NCBI GenBank assembly: GCA_963556065.3
Contig: CAUVYH020000001.1
Coordinates: 1 to 64,000 of the forward strand
Reading direction: 5' to 3'
Source: JBAXTE01 sp963556065
GTDB lineage: Bacteria; Bacteroidota; Bacteroidia; Bacteroidales; WCHB1-69
DNA length: 64,000 nucleotides
The translations under genes and the position numbers were made by a program. The notes beneath the pieces were generated by a model. The model was not told the origin of the DNA. It did no database searches and saw only the letters and a program-made list of their open reading frames with translations. Numbering within the stretch: position 1 is the first letter of the stretch; each line of letters begins with the position of its first letter. This document shows positions 1 through 11,224 of this stretch, in pieces.

Positions 1-581
1 AGGTGTTCCGTATGCATCTGACAGTCGATAAACATAAAATCGCGCTCGTGTAACCAAGCTGCTAAGGCTGCAAAAGCAACTTTAGAGGCATCGGTTTCCG
101 TATGAAACATCGATTCCCCGAAAAAGGCTTTTCCAATCGATACACCGTATAATCCGCCAACCAAGTGATTATTATGAAAAGTCTCCGTCGAGTGCGCCAC
201 CCCCAGAACATACAGTTGCTTATAGGCCACTTTCATATCCGAAGTAATCCAAGTACCGTTCTCTCCTTTACGGGGAATACGTCCGCACATATCGATTACC
301 CGGCTGAAAGCCGTATCCATGCGAACCTCAAATTTTCCGGAACGAATCACCCGCTTAAGCGACTTGGAAATTTTAAATTCGTTAGGGTTCAATATCGTCC
401 GAGGATCGGGGGACCACCAGAGAATGGGTTTCCGTTCATACCAAGGAAAAACACCTGTAGCATAAGCACTTATTAATCGCTGTACAGACAAATCGCCACC
501 GATAGCCAATAAACCGTCTTCCTCTGAATCCATCGGATTGGGAAAGCGGATATCATCATCAAAAAGCTGGTAAATAGGCAT
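1..581 (-). CDS. aat: Leucyl/phenylalanyl-tRNA--protein transferase, C-terminus cut by window edge
   Basis: Transfers Leu or Phe from its tRNA to the N-terminal Arg or Lys of proteins, marking them for ClpS/ClpAP in the N-degron pathway. Cytoplasmic. The reading frame begins MPIYQLFDDDIRFPNP and contains EEDGLLAIGGDLS, GVFPWY, ILWWSPDPR and the later FGESMFH segment, all hallmark Aat motifs. The ATG lies at 579-581 and overlaps the stop codon of udk (581-583), so the two are cotranscribed and probably translationally coupled. About 193 residues are visible; the gene runs off the left end. Family identity is very secure. Confidence 0.95.
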   Translation of the reverse strand, partial: MPIYQLFDDDIRFPNPMDSEEDGLLAIGGDLSVQRLISAYATGVFPWYERKPILWWSPDPRTILNPNEFKISKSLKRVIRSGKFEVRMDTAFSRVIDMCGRIPRKGENGTWITSDMKVAYKQLYVLGVAHSTETFHNNHLVGGLYGVSIGKAFFGESMFHTETDASKVAFAALAAWLHERDFMFIDCQMHTEH

Positions 582-1196
582 TAATCCTTATTCAGATTCA
601 TGTGAATCATGGAGTAAAGGATGTGTATTGCCGTATGATTTTCTCCTCCCTGCGGGACAATAATGTCTGCATACCGTTTCGTGGGTTCAATAAAAGTAAG
701 GTGCATCGGCTTTACAAATTTCTCATAATGATCCAGTACTTGTTCCACACTTCTGCCTCGTTCCACAAGATCGCGCTTTGTAACACGCATTAACCGGTCG
801 TCGGAATCTGCATCCACAAATATTTTTAATCTGCATTCGGTCGCGAAGCTGAGCATTCGTGAAAATTAAAATACCTTCCACAATAACCACCTTTTTCGGT
901 TCTACATGAATTGTTTCTTTCGCGCGAGCACAAGTGATATAGGAATATATGGGCATTTCAATCGATTTTCCGGCCTTTAACTCATCCAATTGTTTAATCA
1001 GCAAATCAAATTCAATGGATGAGGGATGATCGAAATTAATTTTTCGTTTCTCTTCCGGACTTAAATTCCCATTATCAAAATAATATGAGTCTTGGGGAAT
1101 AACGCAAACCGAATCCTTGGGAAGTTTCTTTACAATTTCGCGAACGACGGTAGATTTTCCAGAACCTGAACCGCCTGCAATTCCAATAATCAGCAT
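581..1196 (-). CDS. udk: Uridine kinase, broken by one apparent base insertion
   Basis: Phosphorylates uridine and cytidine to UMP and CMP in pyrimidine salvage; cytoplasmic. The N-terminal part shows the P-loop GGSGSGKST, QDSYYFD and FDHPSSIEFD motifs. The C-terminal part, in another frame, continues LKIFVDADSDDRLMRV, then a KRDLVERGRS segment. The frames meet at a run of five T (823-827; AAAAA in the gene). Reading four A gives ...RDRMQIKIFVDADSD... and a 204-residue protein of normal family length. I therefore regard this as one gene with a likely sequencing insertion, though a real mutation cannot be excluded. It is followed by aat, whose start overlaps its stop. Confidence 0.88.
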
Positions 1197-1213
1197 ACTG
1201 AATAGATTTTCAA

Positions 1214-1243
1214 CAAAAATACATGATTTTTTTTAATAACAAA
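1214..1243 (-). promoter_or_regulatory. Bacteroidota-type promoter of udk-aat
   Basis: On the minus strand a TTTG -33 box (1240-1243) is followed after 18 bases by TATTTTTG (1214-1221), matching the known TTTG-N17-23-TAnnTTTG pattern. It lies 18 bases upstream of the udk ATG. Confidence 0.7.
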
Positions 1244-1409
1244 TAATTCTATTACTATTTGCAAAAATTAGTAATTGAAGTCAACATCCAAAACACTCAA
1301 TTATGTTGAAAATACGATTGGGGCTTTGCCCGAAAGCATCGAACAATATAATAATGTTATTTTTAACTTCTCTGCGTTATGTTCAGAATAACAGACTTTT
1401 TCAAATCTA

Positions 1410-1456
1410 AAAAAGGAGGCTTCCTGGCGGCAAAGCCGCCAGGAAGCCTCCTTTTT
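1410..1456 (-). terminator. Perfect 22-bp hairpin terminator
   Basis: A perfect 22-bp inverted repeat with an AAA loop (stem core GGAGGCTTCCTGGCGGC) is flanked by A and T runs. It lies downstream of the PD40/OmpA gene stop (1542) and upstream of the udk promoter, so it most likely ends the T9SS surface operon. It could work in both directions. The rest of the 1197-1541 gap holds only the udk promoter. Confidence 0.8.
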
Positions 1457-1541
1457 ATACCAAGCTAAACCACTGTAAATATGAACGATTGTGAATGGTT
1501 TTAGCTTTTATCGGACAACCATAATTTAAAAAACGAATTCG

Positions 1542-3548
1542 TCATCGATTACTCTTAATTTGGGTGTTTTTTCCATTAATATATCCCGTAACTTTAAATT
1601 CCGTTCTACGATTCAGCTGATGTGCTTCTTCGCTACATTCCATGCCATTCGAGCATTTATTTAAAAGTTGTGTTTCTCCATACCCTTTGGCTGTAATTCG
1701 TTTTTTATCGATTCCTTTTGAGATAATATACTGCACTGCAGCATCTGCTCTTCTTTGTGATAGTTTTAGGTTGTAATTATCCGAACCTCGTGAGTCGGTG
1801 TGTGAGCCAAGTTCGACAATAATTTCAGGATTATCTGTCATTATCTGAACAACTTTATCTAAGTCGGGCATTGCATCGGGACGAATAAACGATTTATCAA
1901 AATCGTAGTAAATGTTTTTCAAGACAATGGGTTGATTTATTTTCAATTTCTCTAAAACGATTTCTACAAAAAGAGTATCATTTCGAGTTTTGCATTCCGT
2001 TTCTATAGTTTTACTTTTTGTAAAATAGCCTTCTTTACTTCCGACAATATAGTATCTGTTGTTACATTTTCCGGTAATTGTAAATATTCCATTACCGGAT
2101 TTTAGTTCCTCTGTTTTTTTATTTTCCGTAATATTTTCAATTTTTAAAGACATTCCATCAAGAGGCACAATGTTATTGTTTTCGTCTATCTGTTTTGGAA
2201 CTACAGCAATAATTAATTCTGATGGAGGATCGTATTTGAAACGGTAAATATCATCACTCCCTTTTCCGCCGTATCTATTTGATGAAAGATAGCCGGATTT
2301 ACCACTTTCAATAAAATAGATCGAAAAATCATCTTTAGAACTATTGATTGGCGATTTCAAATTTTCAACAGTGCTCCAATGATTATTTGTGAGCGTTGAT
2401 TTAAAAATATCCAACCCACCCATTCCTTCATGTCCATCGCTGGAAAAATATAGCGTTCCGCCTTTATCAACAAACGGGAACATTTCCTTGCCACTTGTAT
2501 TAATTGTTTTTCCTAAATTTTCGGGTTGTTTCCAAGAGCCATTTTTATTTCGTTGACATGAATAAATATCCGTTTCTCCAAAACCATCAGGCATGTCGGA
2601 AACAAAATACAAGGTGTTTCCATCTGCAGAAATAGTCGGATGTCCTACAGAATATTTCTCCGGTTTGTTATACTGAAAAGATTCAATAGATGTCCATTTT
2701 CCTCCTATGTTTTTGGCAATATATATTTCCAGCCTGTTTTCATAATCAGCGGATTCTATTTTTTCTATCCAACTTGTAGGATCATTATTCGTGTTTTTTT
2801 TGGTAACTCGTACCATTTTTGTTCGCGTAAAGAAAAACTCTTGATGAACTGAATCAAATTGTCCGGGACCATTATGAAACTTGTCGTTTAACGCTGTAAT
2901 CGCCTCTATAGATGTACCTGATTTCGTGGTTTTTGCTTCATAGAGTTTAAGATAGGCGTTTCCTGTCCATCCGTAAGTATCGTTATGACTAAGAAGTTTT
3001 GTCTGTTTTCTATCTGAAGTAAAAATATATGTGTCTTTGTATGGGATTAAGCCAAAATCAGCATATTCCGTATTGAGTTCAGCCACATTGGCGACTTCAA
3101 AATAAGTTGGATTTTGAATCCAAGATATAGCGCTTTTGCATGAACGAATCAACGTATCAACTTTTTTGTCATTCGGAACGAGTGTTTTATATCTCGTATA
3201 TTCAACAATAGCCTGGTTGTATTCCGATTCGCTTTTTAAAAGATTTGCATACAAAAGTAGCTCTGGGGGCTTTGGATTATCCTTATCGACAAGCTTTGAA
3301 ATCCACTCTTTAGCAAGCTTGGTTTCGTTCGTCATCAAATAGCAATAAGTGATATTTCGAATATCATCGGGGGAAGGAGCCTTTGTCTTAAAATAATTGG
3401 TATAAATGGCAATGGCCTTGACGTAATCGTAATTATTCATTCGTTCGATTGCCAATTCAGGAGTAGGATTTTGGGCTTTAACACGATTCGGCGACAGAAA
3501 TACTATTGCCACAATCAGCCATATTGTTAGGTGTATATTTGTTTTCAT
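1542..3548 (-). CDS. PD40/OmpA-domain envelope protein, PorE-like
   Basis: Predicted periplasmic or outer-membrane-associated protein of about 668 residues. The start MKTNIHLTIWLIVAIVFLSP gives a signal sequence; an in-frame ATG nine bases upstream is possible. Order of parts: TPR-like helices (~30-150), WD40-like PD40 repeats (~165-430, with SADGNTLYFVSD and ISADG-like strands), a carboxypeptidase-regulatory-like domain (~450-530), and an OmpA C-terminal peptidoglycan-binding domain (LGSHTDSRGSDNYNLKLSQRRA). In Bacteroidota this architecture is encoded beside PorP/SprF and includes PorE, which links the T9SS ring to peptidoglycan. The neighbour is PorP/SprF, ending ten bases before the upstream ATG (3557). 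Its exact role (PorE itself or a cargo-specific partner) is inferred. Confidence 0.82.
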   Translation of the reverse strand: MKTNIHLTIWLIVAIVFLSPNRVKAQNPTPELAIERMNNYDYVKAIAIYTNYFKTKAPSPDDIRNITYCYLMTNETKLAKEWISKLVDKDNPKPPELLLYANLLKSESEYNQAIVEYTRYKTLVPNDKKVDTLIRSCKSAISWIQNPTYFEVANVAELNTEYADFGLIPYKDTYIFTSDRKQTKLLSHNDTYGWTGNAYLKLYEAKTTKSGTSIEAITALNDKFHNGPGQFDSVHQEFFFTRTKMVRVTKKNTNNDPTSWIEKIESADYENRLEIYIAKNIGGKWTSIESFQYNKPEKYSVGHPTISADGNTLYFVSDMPDGFGETDIYSCQRNKNGSWKQPENLGKTINTSGKEMFPFVDKGGTLYFSSDGHEGMGGLDIFKSTLTNNHWSTVENLKSPINSSKDDFSIYFIESGKSGYLSSNRYGGKGSDDIYRFKYDPPSELIIAVVPKQIDENNNIVPLDGMSLKIENITENKKTEELKSGNGIFTITGKCNNRYYIVGSKEGYFTKSKTIETECKTRNDTLFVEIVLEKLKINQPIVLKNIYYDFDKSFIRPDAMPDLDKVVQIMTDNPEIIVELGSHTDSRGSDNYNLKLSQRRADAAVQYIISKGIDKKRITAKGYGETQLLNKCSNGMECSEEAHQLNRRTEFKVTGYINGKNTQIKSNR

Positions 3549-3566
3549 CGGTATCATTTTTAAGTG

Positions 3567-4517
3567 TTAGAAATATCTTGGTGTTCTCATTCGCGTATCT
3601 GTTTTTTTCGGAAACGTATAGGTTACTTCTATCTCGTGGCCCGAATAGCCCTTTAAAGCTGTAGTTGATAAAGTATATGCATATCCGAAAACCAATGATT
3701 TATTAATATTCCACTCCGTCATAAATACCATTGCATCTCTCATCTTTAAAGAATTATCTAACGAAGCGTTTGTGAATGGTCTAGAACCGAAACGATAGGT
3801 CATCCCAACCCAAAAGATGTCATTAAATAACAAAAAAGTACTTATATCATAATTCGTTTGTGATTTAAAATCTTCCCGAATTAAAAAGCTGGGTTTAAGT
3901 TTAAATTTGTCTCCAATATCAAAGACATAACCGGACGTTAAATAATAATGCTGTGTCTGTTTCACCGTCATTAAATCATTACTTTGAATAACATCACCCA
4001 ATAAGTCGCTAATTGAAAATCCGGCATAAAAGCGTTTGGAATATAAAAATACACCTGTTTTCGGATCAAAACGCAATGAACTGACCCGTGTTTTTGGAAT
4101 TGACGGATCTGCTTCATCTCCACTATTTAATTTGGTGCCGTCAAGTGTAAAATAGGAAGCTCCCGCAGAAATTCCCATGGATAGTTTTAAGTCCTCGGTC
4201 AACTTTAGGATGTGAGAAAAACTACCATAAATGGATTGTTGATATTGTGCCCCAATTTTATCGTTGACAATATGAACCCCCAATCCATTGGATTCGGAAA
4301 TAGGCCCCTCTAAACTCAACACTTGAGTAAATGGAGCACCATCAAGGCCAGTCCATTGCGAACCTGTGGTGAAATTCATACTCGTCCATTGTTTTGTTCC
4401 CACATACGCAGGATTTATCGTCATCTGGTTAAAAATGTAATGATTCAGTTGTGAGTTTTGCTGTGCAACACCAACACCGGATAACATTACGAGTGCGATT
4501 ATATATATTTTTTTCAT
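3567..4517 (-). CDS. Type IX secretion system membrane protein, PorP/SprF family
   Basis: Predicted outer-membrane beta-barrel of about 316 residues, with start MKKIYIIALVMLSGVGVAQQ (signal peptide); an earlier in-frame ATG at 4544 is less likely. Hallmark segments are NHYIFNQMTINPAYVG, GLGVHIVNDKIG and a C-terminal barrel strand. SprF-like proteins are known to be needed for secretion of specific large cargo with type B sorting domains, such as SprB. The gene lies 60 bases after the SprB-like adhesin that ends in such a domain, so the two very likely work as cargo and cargo-specific secretion partner. Confidence 0.9.
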   Translation of the reverse strand: MKKIYIIALVMLSGVGVAQQNSQLNHYIFNQMTINPAYVGTKQWTSMNFTTGSQWTGLDGAPFTQVLSLEGPISESNGLGVHIVNDKIGAQYQQSIYGSFSHILKLTEDLKLSMGISAGASYFTLDGTKLNSGDEADPSIPKTRVSSLRFDPKTGVFLYSKRFYAGFSISDLLGDVIQSNDLMTVKQTQHYYLTSGYVFDIGDKFKLKPSFLIREDFKSQTNYDISTFLLFNDIFWVGMTYRFGSRPFTNASLDNSLKMRDAMVFMTEWNINKSLVFGYAYTLSTTALKGYSGHEIEVTYTFPKKTDTRMRTPRYF

Positions 4518-4603
4518 TGCTTTCAAATTTAAAATAATGATCATTTTTTAATTCTATAAATAAAAGTGGGAGCGTTGGATTTCAATACTCCCACTTTATT
4601 TTA

Positions 4604-7600
4604 CTATCGAACAATGGTAATGTACCCCGAAAACTTCTTTGTTTCACTACACATTTGAACATTGAGTACGTAGAAATAGGTTCCTTCCGTCAGTTGAGTA
4701 CCATCCCAATCATTTTTATAACTTTTCTTTGTATATACTTCATTTCCCCATCTATTAATAATTACCAGTTCATTTTCGGGAAAATATTCCAGATTTTTTA
4801 TGACCCAATAATCATTTATTCCATCATTGTTTGGAGAAAAAACATTTTGAAATTCCAACTCATTACTTGGTTGGCTCAATGATATCATCACCTGATAAGT
4901 TGATACACAATTGTTTGCATCAGTAATCGTTACTGTATTTATTCCATAAGTAAGATTGGTTGAAGTTGCTTCATTATTACCATTCGACCATTGGTAAGAA
5001 TATGGGGCTTCTCCCCCGCTTACAGATAATTGAGCGCTTCCTCCATTTGATCCGCTACAATCAATATCGCTTTTTGATAGCAAATCAACAGCTATCGGAT
5101 CTTTTGCTTTTATATCAAAGGTTGCAAGTGCCGGACATGTATTTGAATCTCGTACCAAAACTTGATATTCGCCTGGAGCTAAATTTGTAAAATACTGATT
5201 ATTTGATGGCTGTCCCATGTTTATAGATATCGTGTATGGCGCAAATCCACCTGTAATAATTACTTCTGCACTTGCATCATTTACACCAGAACATAGATTA
5301 TTTGAAATTACATTTACACTTGCACTCAGTGTGTTCAAACTTTTAACTTCTACTTCCTTCGCTTCACTAATACATCCTTTCACATCTTTTACAACAAGGT
5401 AAATATGAGTACCGATAATAGTGGTATCAAATTTATTATCAAGGGAATAGGTTGCGCCACCATCAATTGAATATTGGTAAGGGGAAATTCCACCCACTGC
5501 CGTGATGATAACACCTGGTACTCCACCACGACAATAAGCGCTATAGGTTAATGTTAATGGCACTGGTTGGTCAATCTTTACTTCTAAATTGACAAAACAT
5601 CCCATTGCATCAATTACCTTTATTTGATAATTCCCTGCTGAAACATTAGTGAAAACATTCGACGATTGTGGTTCTCCACCATTCAAAGAATAGCTGTATG
5701 TTCCGGTGCCACCCGTTGCGGTTACCGTGATGGAACCGTCGTTCCCATTGAAACAACTTACTTGTGATGAACCCGTTGCAGAAGCCACAAGCGGATCCGG
5801 ATTTGAAATCACCACTGTTGATGTGGTTACGGAACAATTATTTGCATCCAAAACTGCAACCGAATAGGAGCCGGAGGTTAATCCGGTGAAAACATTAGAG
5901 CTTTGAGAAGCTCCACCATTCAAAGAATAGCTGTATGTTCCGGTGCCACCCGTTGCGGTTACCGTGATGGAACCGTCGTTCCCATTGAAACAACTTACTT
6001 GCGATGAACCCGTTGCAGAAGCCATAAGTTGAAGTGGATTTGAAATCACCACTGTTGATGTGGTTACGGAACAATTATTTGCATCCAAAACTGCAACTGA
6101 ATAGGAGCCGGAAGTTAATCCGGTGAAAACATTAGACGATTGAGAAGTGCCACCATTCAATGAGTAACTATAGGTTCCGGTGCCGCCCGTCGCAGTTACC
6201 GTGATTGAACCATCGTTCCCATTGAAACAACTTACTTGTGATGAACCCGTTGCGGAAGCTACAAGCTGACTTGGATTCGAAATCACCACTGTTGAAGTGG
6301 TTGCGGAACAGTTATTTGCATCCAAAACTGCAACCGAATAGGAGCCGGAAGTTAATCCGGTGAAAACATTCGACGATTGAGAAGTGCCACCATTCAACGA
6401 ATAGCTGTATGTTCCGGTGCCGCCTGTTGCGGTTACCGTGATGGAACCGTCGTTCCCATTGAAACAACTTACTTGCGATGAACCCGTTGCAGAAGCCATA
6501 AGTTGAAGTGGATTTGAAATCACCACAGTTGATGTGGTTGCGGAACAGTTATTTGCATCCAAAACTGCAACCGAATAGGAGCCGGAAGATAGGCCTGTAA
6601 AAATATTCGAACTTTGAGATGCACCACCATTCAATGAATAGCTGTATCGTTCCAGTGCCGCCTGTTGCGGTTACCGTGATGGAACCGTCGTTCCCATTGA
6701 AACAAACTTACTTGCGATGAACCCGTTGCAGAAGCCACAAGTTGAAGTGGATTTGAAATCACCACTGTTGAAGTGGTTGCGGAACAATTATTGGCATCCA
6801 AAACTGCAACTGAATAGGAGCCGGAAGTTAATCCGGTGAAAACATTAGACGATTGAGAAGTGCCACCATTCAATGAGTAACTATAGGTTCCGGTGCCGCC
6901 CGTCGCAGTTACCGTGATTGAACCATCGTTCCCATTGAAACAACTTACTTGTGATGAACCTATTGCTGAAGCTACAAGTTGAAGTGGATTCGAAATCACC
7001 ACTGTTGAAGTGGTTGCGGAACAGTTATTTGCATCCAAAACTGCAACCGAATAGGAGCCGGAAGTTAATCCGGTGAAAACATTCGACGATTGAGAAGTGC
7101 CCACCATTCAACGAATAGCTGTATGTTCCGGTGCCGCCTGTTGCGGTTACCGTGATGGAACCGTCGTTCCCATTGAAACAACTTACTTGCGATGAACCCG
7201 TTGCAGAAGCCACAAGTTGACTTGGATTCGAAATCACCACTGTTGAAGTGGTTGCGGAGCAGTTATTTGCATCCAAAACTACAACTGAATAGGAGCCGGA
7301 AGTTAATCCGGTGAAAAACATTTGACGATTGTGGTTCTCCACCATTCAATGAATAACTGTATGTTCCGGTGCCGCCCGTTGCGGTTGCCGTGATGGAACC
7401 GTCGTTCCCATTGAAACAACTTACTTGCGATGAACCTATTGCTGAAGCTACAAGTTGAAGTGGATTCGAAATCACCACTGTTGCAGTGGTTACGGAACAA
7501 TTGTTGGCATCCAAAACTGCAACTGAATAGGAGCCGGAAGTTAATCCGGTGAAAACATTCGACGATTGAGAAGTGCCACCATTCAACGAATAGCTGTATG

Positions 7601-10156
7601 TTCCGGTGCCGCCTGTTGCGGTTACCGTGATGGAACCGTCGTTCCCATTGTTGCAACTAACTTGTGATGAACCCGTTGCAGAAGCCATAAGCTGTGGAGA
7701 AACGGCAATCGTTACCTGAGCACAACTGGAAGTTCCACAGCCACTAGACCAAGAAGCATAATAAGTAGTCGTTGTCGTAGGTGCTGAGATTGAAAGATTA
7801 TTTCCTGTTCCAACGAATGTTCCACCGCAACTACCGGAGTACCAATTTAATGTTGATCCAGCCCCCCCATTCGCTGTTAGAATAATGTTTTCACTACTTC
7901 CAAAACACAATGTGCTTTGATTTGCACTTGCCGAAATAGGTGCTACCGGTAATGGGTTTACAGTGACCGTAATTGGAACTTTATTTGGACTGATACAAGA
8001 TCCCGAAATACCTTCGGCTACATAATAAGTTGTTGTTCCAACTATTGATGTTGAAGGAGTAATGGAAACTTGAGGCAAACCCGTTAAAGAAGAATAATAA
8101 TACAATGTAAAAGAAGGATTGCTTGGTGTTGCTGTTAGCGGATTAGCCGTGAATCCAATACAATAATTTACCGGGGATGCATTTACGCTTGGTGTTGAGG
8201 AAATATTGAGAACCTCAATTGTAAATACAAAATAGCAAGAAGTTGCGCCAACGGGAATAGCATAATATGTTGTTGTTCCAATTGTTGCTGGAAAAGGATT
8301 TGACGTAGTGTACTCCGTTGTTGAAGGAGTTATCGGATATTGATTATAAAATCTACAACCGGCAGGAAAATTTCCGGAAACTTGCGAGATTGGTATATTT
8401 GAAGAGAGATTACAAAAAGTCAAATTTATCAAAGCAGGAGCTGCTCCGCAATGACTTTGTACGTAATTTGTGGCATTGATATTTATGCTGATGGGAGCCG
8501 TTATCGCTTCACCCACACAAGATCCCGTTTGAACAAACCCTTGAATGGAGGCATGATTCGAAACCGGAATGTGACTAATTTGACCGATACCATTCATGGA
8601 TCCATAAATATTAATTTGGCTGGCACAATTTGAATTTGCCAAAATTGCACAATCTTCTGTAACCTTAATTCTGTAAGTGAGTATTCCTAATAAATCATTT
8701 GGATTTGAGGGGAGAGGAAGTGTTCCTATTTTCCAGACAATTGAACCATTTGCGCCCAAAGTCGGATCAAAGTATTGGTTATTTGGAGTAGGAGCAGGAG
8801 TATAAAACACTTGTCTGCTACTGCTAACATACGATGTTGCAAAAGGAATTGGGATTATTAATACCGCACTATCAATTGGCTCTGTCCCTTTATTCCGTAT
8901 GTCCATTTTTAATTCAATTTCATTTCCAGGCAATGCAACTAAAGGGTTTCCGGAAACGTAAGTGGTGTTGTTAATACTTTGAACTATATTTTGTGATTCG
9001 GGCGTTGGGATGTAAGCATCAACGGCCATTGCCATCATAAAAATAATATATGTATCTTGCGTTGATCCATATCTAAAGGTTGCCGATGTTTGATTGTTTT
9101 TAACGACAGAATTACCTGCATTGGGTATTGAAAACATGCTGATGTCAAGTCCCGTATTGTTGACCAAATTGGGATTTCTGGAATTTCCACCGGTATATAT
9201 TGAACTGTTGAAGAAATTATTCGTGCTATTTCCGGTATGATTCAATGCCACCCAATTTGTATTAGAATGATCCCGAATCTGAAAATAATCTCCGGAAATT
9301 CCACGATCGCCTTCCCCGGCAATAAGACCAAGTTTCATATTAACATTCCCGTTTTGTATGGTATTAAACCCCGAAACAGGCAAGGTGTAATCAATCGTAG
9401 TGCTTCCAGCAACATAAGCATGTCCATCAAAAATTGTCACATCACGCCAATTCATTTTTGAATTTTCATACACAACAATCATTGCCCATCCTCCATAGTA
9501 ACCGGTTCCGCCGCCATTTCCCTCTTTAAGAGCTAGATTCGCCACAAAATATTCACCCAAGCCATGTTGACGAACATAATCGGTTACTTCTGCATAAGCA
9601 GAATACATTTGACCGTCGGTAGAATTTGGATAATAAATATTACTTGGGGGATGCCGTAATAGAGATATATGAAGAAGCACTCGGGCCCTTTTAATAAAAC
9701 TTTTTGCTTGTTTAACATCACAGAAGTACCGTTTTTCGTGACCAGAAATGTATCCGGACTTGTTCCGCCGTCTTGCGCTCTTCCGGTCCAATACAATCCT
9801 GCAAAAATGATATTTGAACAACTTGGAATAGCTCCATTCTCCGTGGAAAGCTGCAAAGTAGATGAAGACGAATTAACGGTACTGTTATTTCCATCAATAT
9901 CCACATAAGCCATAGAATTATTATTGCTGGTATTATCTCCGTAGTTTACAAGCGTTAAATTCGTATTTCCCATTAAAGCAAAATCACCTTTTATGTTATA
10001 TACAGTTTTGGTCGGGGTGTAAACAGACGTTCTCTGCGAAAAAGGAACGATCACTTGTGCACTCAAAAAAACGGGGAGTGAAAATAACAAAATAAACCCG
10101 AGTAAAAGGGTCGTTAAAATGCTATTTCTTTTATGATTCTGATATCTATTTTTCAT
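4604..10156 (-). CDS. Giant SprB-like T9SS adhesin, with six apparent one-base insertions
   Basis: Predicted surface adhesin of about 1848 residues once insertions are removed. N-terminus: signal sequence ending LPVFLSAQ, then a domain with AGLYWTGRAQDGG. The middle has a DUF11-like segment (PIPFATSYVSSSRQ) and Ig-like T9SS domains. Nine 80-residue SprB repeats follow (SATGSSQVSCFNGNDGSITV, then GTYSYSLNGG), and the C-terminus is a type B gliding-motility sorting domain (NVFSPNNDGINDYW, INRWGNEVY). The frame is broken at 9683-9688, 9646-9650, 7314-7318, 7100-7102, 6704-6706 and near 6648. Each site has one base more than the expected frame or the sister repeats, and 5553 minus 6 is a multiple of three. 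Sorting through T9SS with the downstream PorP/SprF is inferred from the family. Confidence 0.85.
5560..7695 (-). repeat. Nine tandem 240-bp SprB-type repeats
   Basis: Nine units of 240 bp (80 residues) are near-identical in DNA. The unit begins at about 7690, 7450, 7210, 6970, 6730, 6490, 6250, 6010 and 5770. Only a few positions vary (CNNG or CFNG, ATG or AIG, TSQ, ASQ or EPQ). High identity makes copy number prone to recombination and to assembly error. Confidence 0.9.
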
Positions 10157-10194
10157 ACTATTTCTTTTTTAATATTATTAATTTCTCATTTACA

Positions 10195-10737
10195 TTATTC
10201 CGGTATCTCTATTGAATAAAGTACTGCAACCCTTGAATCGGGAACATATAAAGCATCAATGCTATCTGGCGAAATGCTATATGAAAACACAAATTGAATG
10301 TATTGCAACGATTTAAAATGAGCCAATAAAGGAATGTTTAATATCGTTTTAGCTTGTGTTGAACTGAGAACCCTGATTTTTAAAAATTCTACTTTTTCAA
10401 AAATTGAATTTTTAAAATAAAGTATGGAAATATCTGAAATCTCCAATTCTCCAACCAATGGTTTCCCTTCACCAATGGTTTTTACTTCGCGATTAATAAT
10501 ATAAATGGCGGGCTGAATCTCATAAACCAATTTTCTTAAATTTTCCGCTTTTATTTGGTCTAATGAAGTAGTTGATCTTTGTAATAGTTGAATCGTTTGA
10601 TGTAACTCTTTCGTGTTTTGCGAAAAAACCGTTACACTTGCTAAAGTAATTATTATTAAAACTGACAAAAAAAACACGACCGGTTTTTGTACACGATTCA
10701 ATGTCCTCTTACAAACTTGTAATAGTGACGTTTTCAT
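10195..10737 (-). CDS. Exported protein of unknown function
   Basis: 180 residues, not recognised. An N-terminal basic stretch is followed by a hydrophobic segment (about 19-39, VVFFLSVLIIITLASVTVFS) that is either a long signal peptide or a membrane anchor. The remainder is soluble-looking and rich in I, L, S and K, with one clear helix (LHQTIQLLQRS). It is the first gene of the minus-strand surface operon, 38 bases before the adhesin start, so it may help adhesin assembly; that is inference from position only. Confidence 0.65.
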   Translation of the reverse strand: MKTSLLQVCKRTLNRVQKPVVFFLSVLIIITLASVTVFSQNTKELHQTIQLLQRSTTSLDQIKAENLRKLVYEIQPAIYIINREVKTIGEGKPLVGELEISDISILYFKNSIFEKVEFLKIRVLSSTQAKTILNIPLLAHFKSLQYIQFVFSYSISPDSIDALYVPDSRVAVLYSIEIPE

Positions 10738-11030
10738 ACATTATTTGTTTTTGGTTAAATACTATTTCCCTTAATTCAGCTAAGCTTTTTTTAAATTGAA
10801 TGTAGCTCCCTGCAACTTCCAAAATCTATTTTTCCCTTAACTTATCTTGCTATAACAGAAAATACTTATTCTTGTTTAGACTAATTACACATAATAAACA
10901 ATGCAAGTCTTAATTATTGAAACTACCTAAGTATATATATTTGATATACATCCACTTACACAAATATGTTAAATATATTGATTCACAATTATTTAACAAA
11001 CGAAAGAGATAAATTCGTAAAACAATCTAA
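10738..11030. other. AT-rich divergent intergenic region
   Basis: Lies between the start of the minus-strand surface operon and the plus-strand peptidase remnant and kinase. I see no gene, clear TAnnTTTG box for the minus operon, or strong hairpin. Confidence 0.5.
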
Positions 11031-11150
11031 TATCTGAGTCATTATTCTACGGTCAAAAAAGATGATTTTCATGGAATAATTCCGGACATCGAAATTCTTT
11101 CGGAAAAGGCATTGGATTATACTCTGGGTAAAGTTATCAGAGAACGATAA
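11031..11150 (+). pseudogene. Remnant of a peptidase C-terminus (S41-like)
   Basis: A 39-codon open stretch, preceded by a stop codon at 11028-11030, reads ...KKDDFHGIIPDIEI... and ends in TAA at 11148-11150 after ...DYTLGKVIRER. The DFHGIIPDIEI pattern followed by a short helix resembles the very end of Bacteroidota S41 family peptidases. No start or catalytic part remains, so it looks like a decayed gene end. The assignment rests on one motif. Confidence 0.45.
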
Positions 11151-11192
11151 CAGTTTTTATAAATTTTAACAAGTTTCTTTCTCTGTTTTTTC

Positions 11193-11200
11193 TAAATTTG
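11193..11200 (+). promoter_or_regulatory. -7 box of the kinase gene
   Basis: TAAATTTG fits TAnnTTTG. No good TTTG -33 box is visible. It overlaps a possible upstream TTG start (11198) and so supports ATG 11225 as the true start. Confidence 0.45.
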
Positions 11201-11224
11201 TTTGCTCTAACTAAATTATCAAGC

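Noticed and set aside
4604..7695. Regular 240-bp repeats as a CRISPR array
   Set aside because: Units are long, near-identical and coding (SprB-type repeats), with no spacers.
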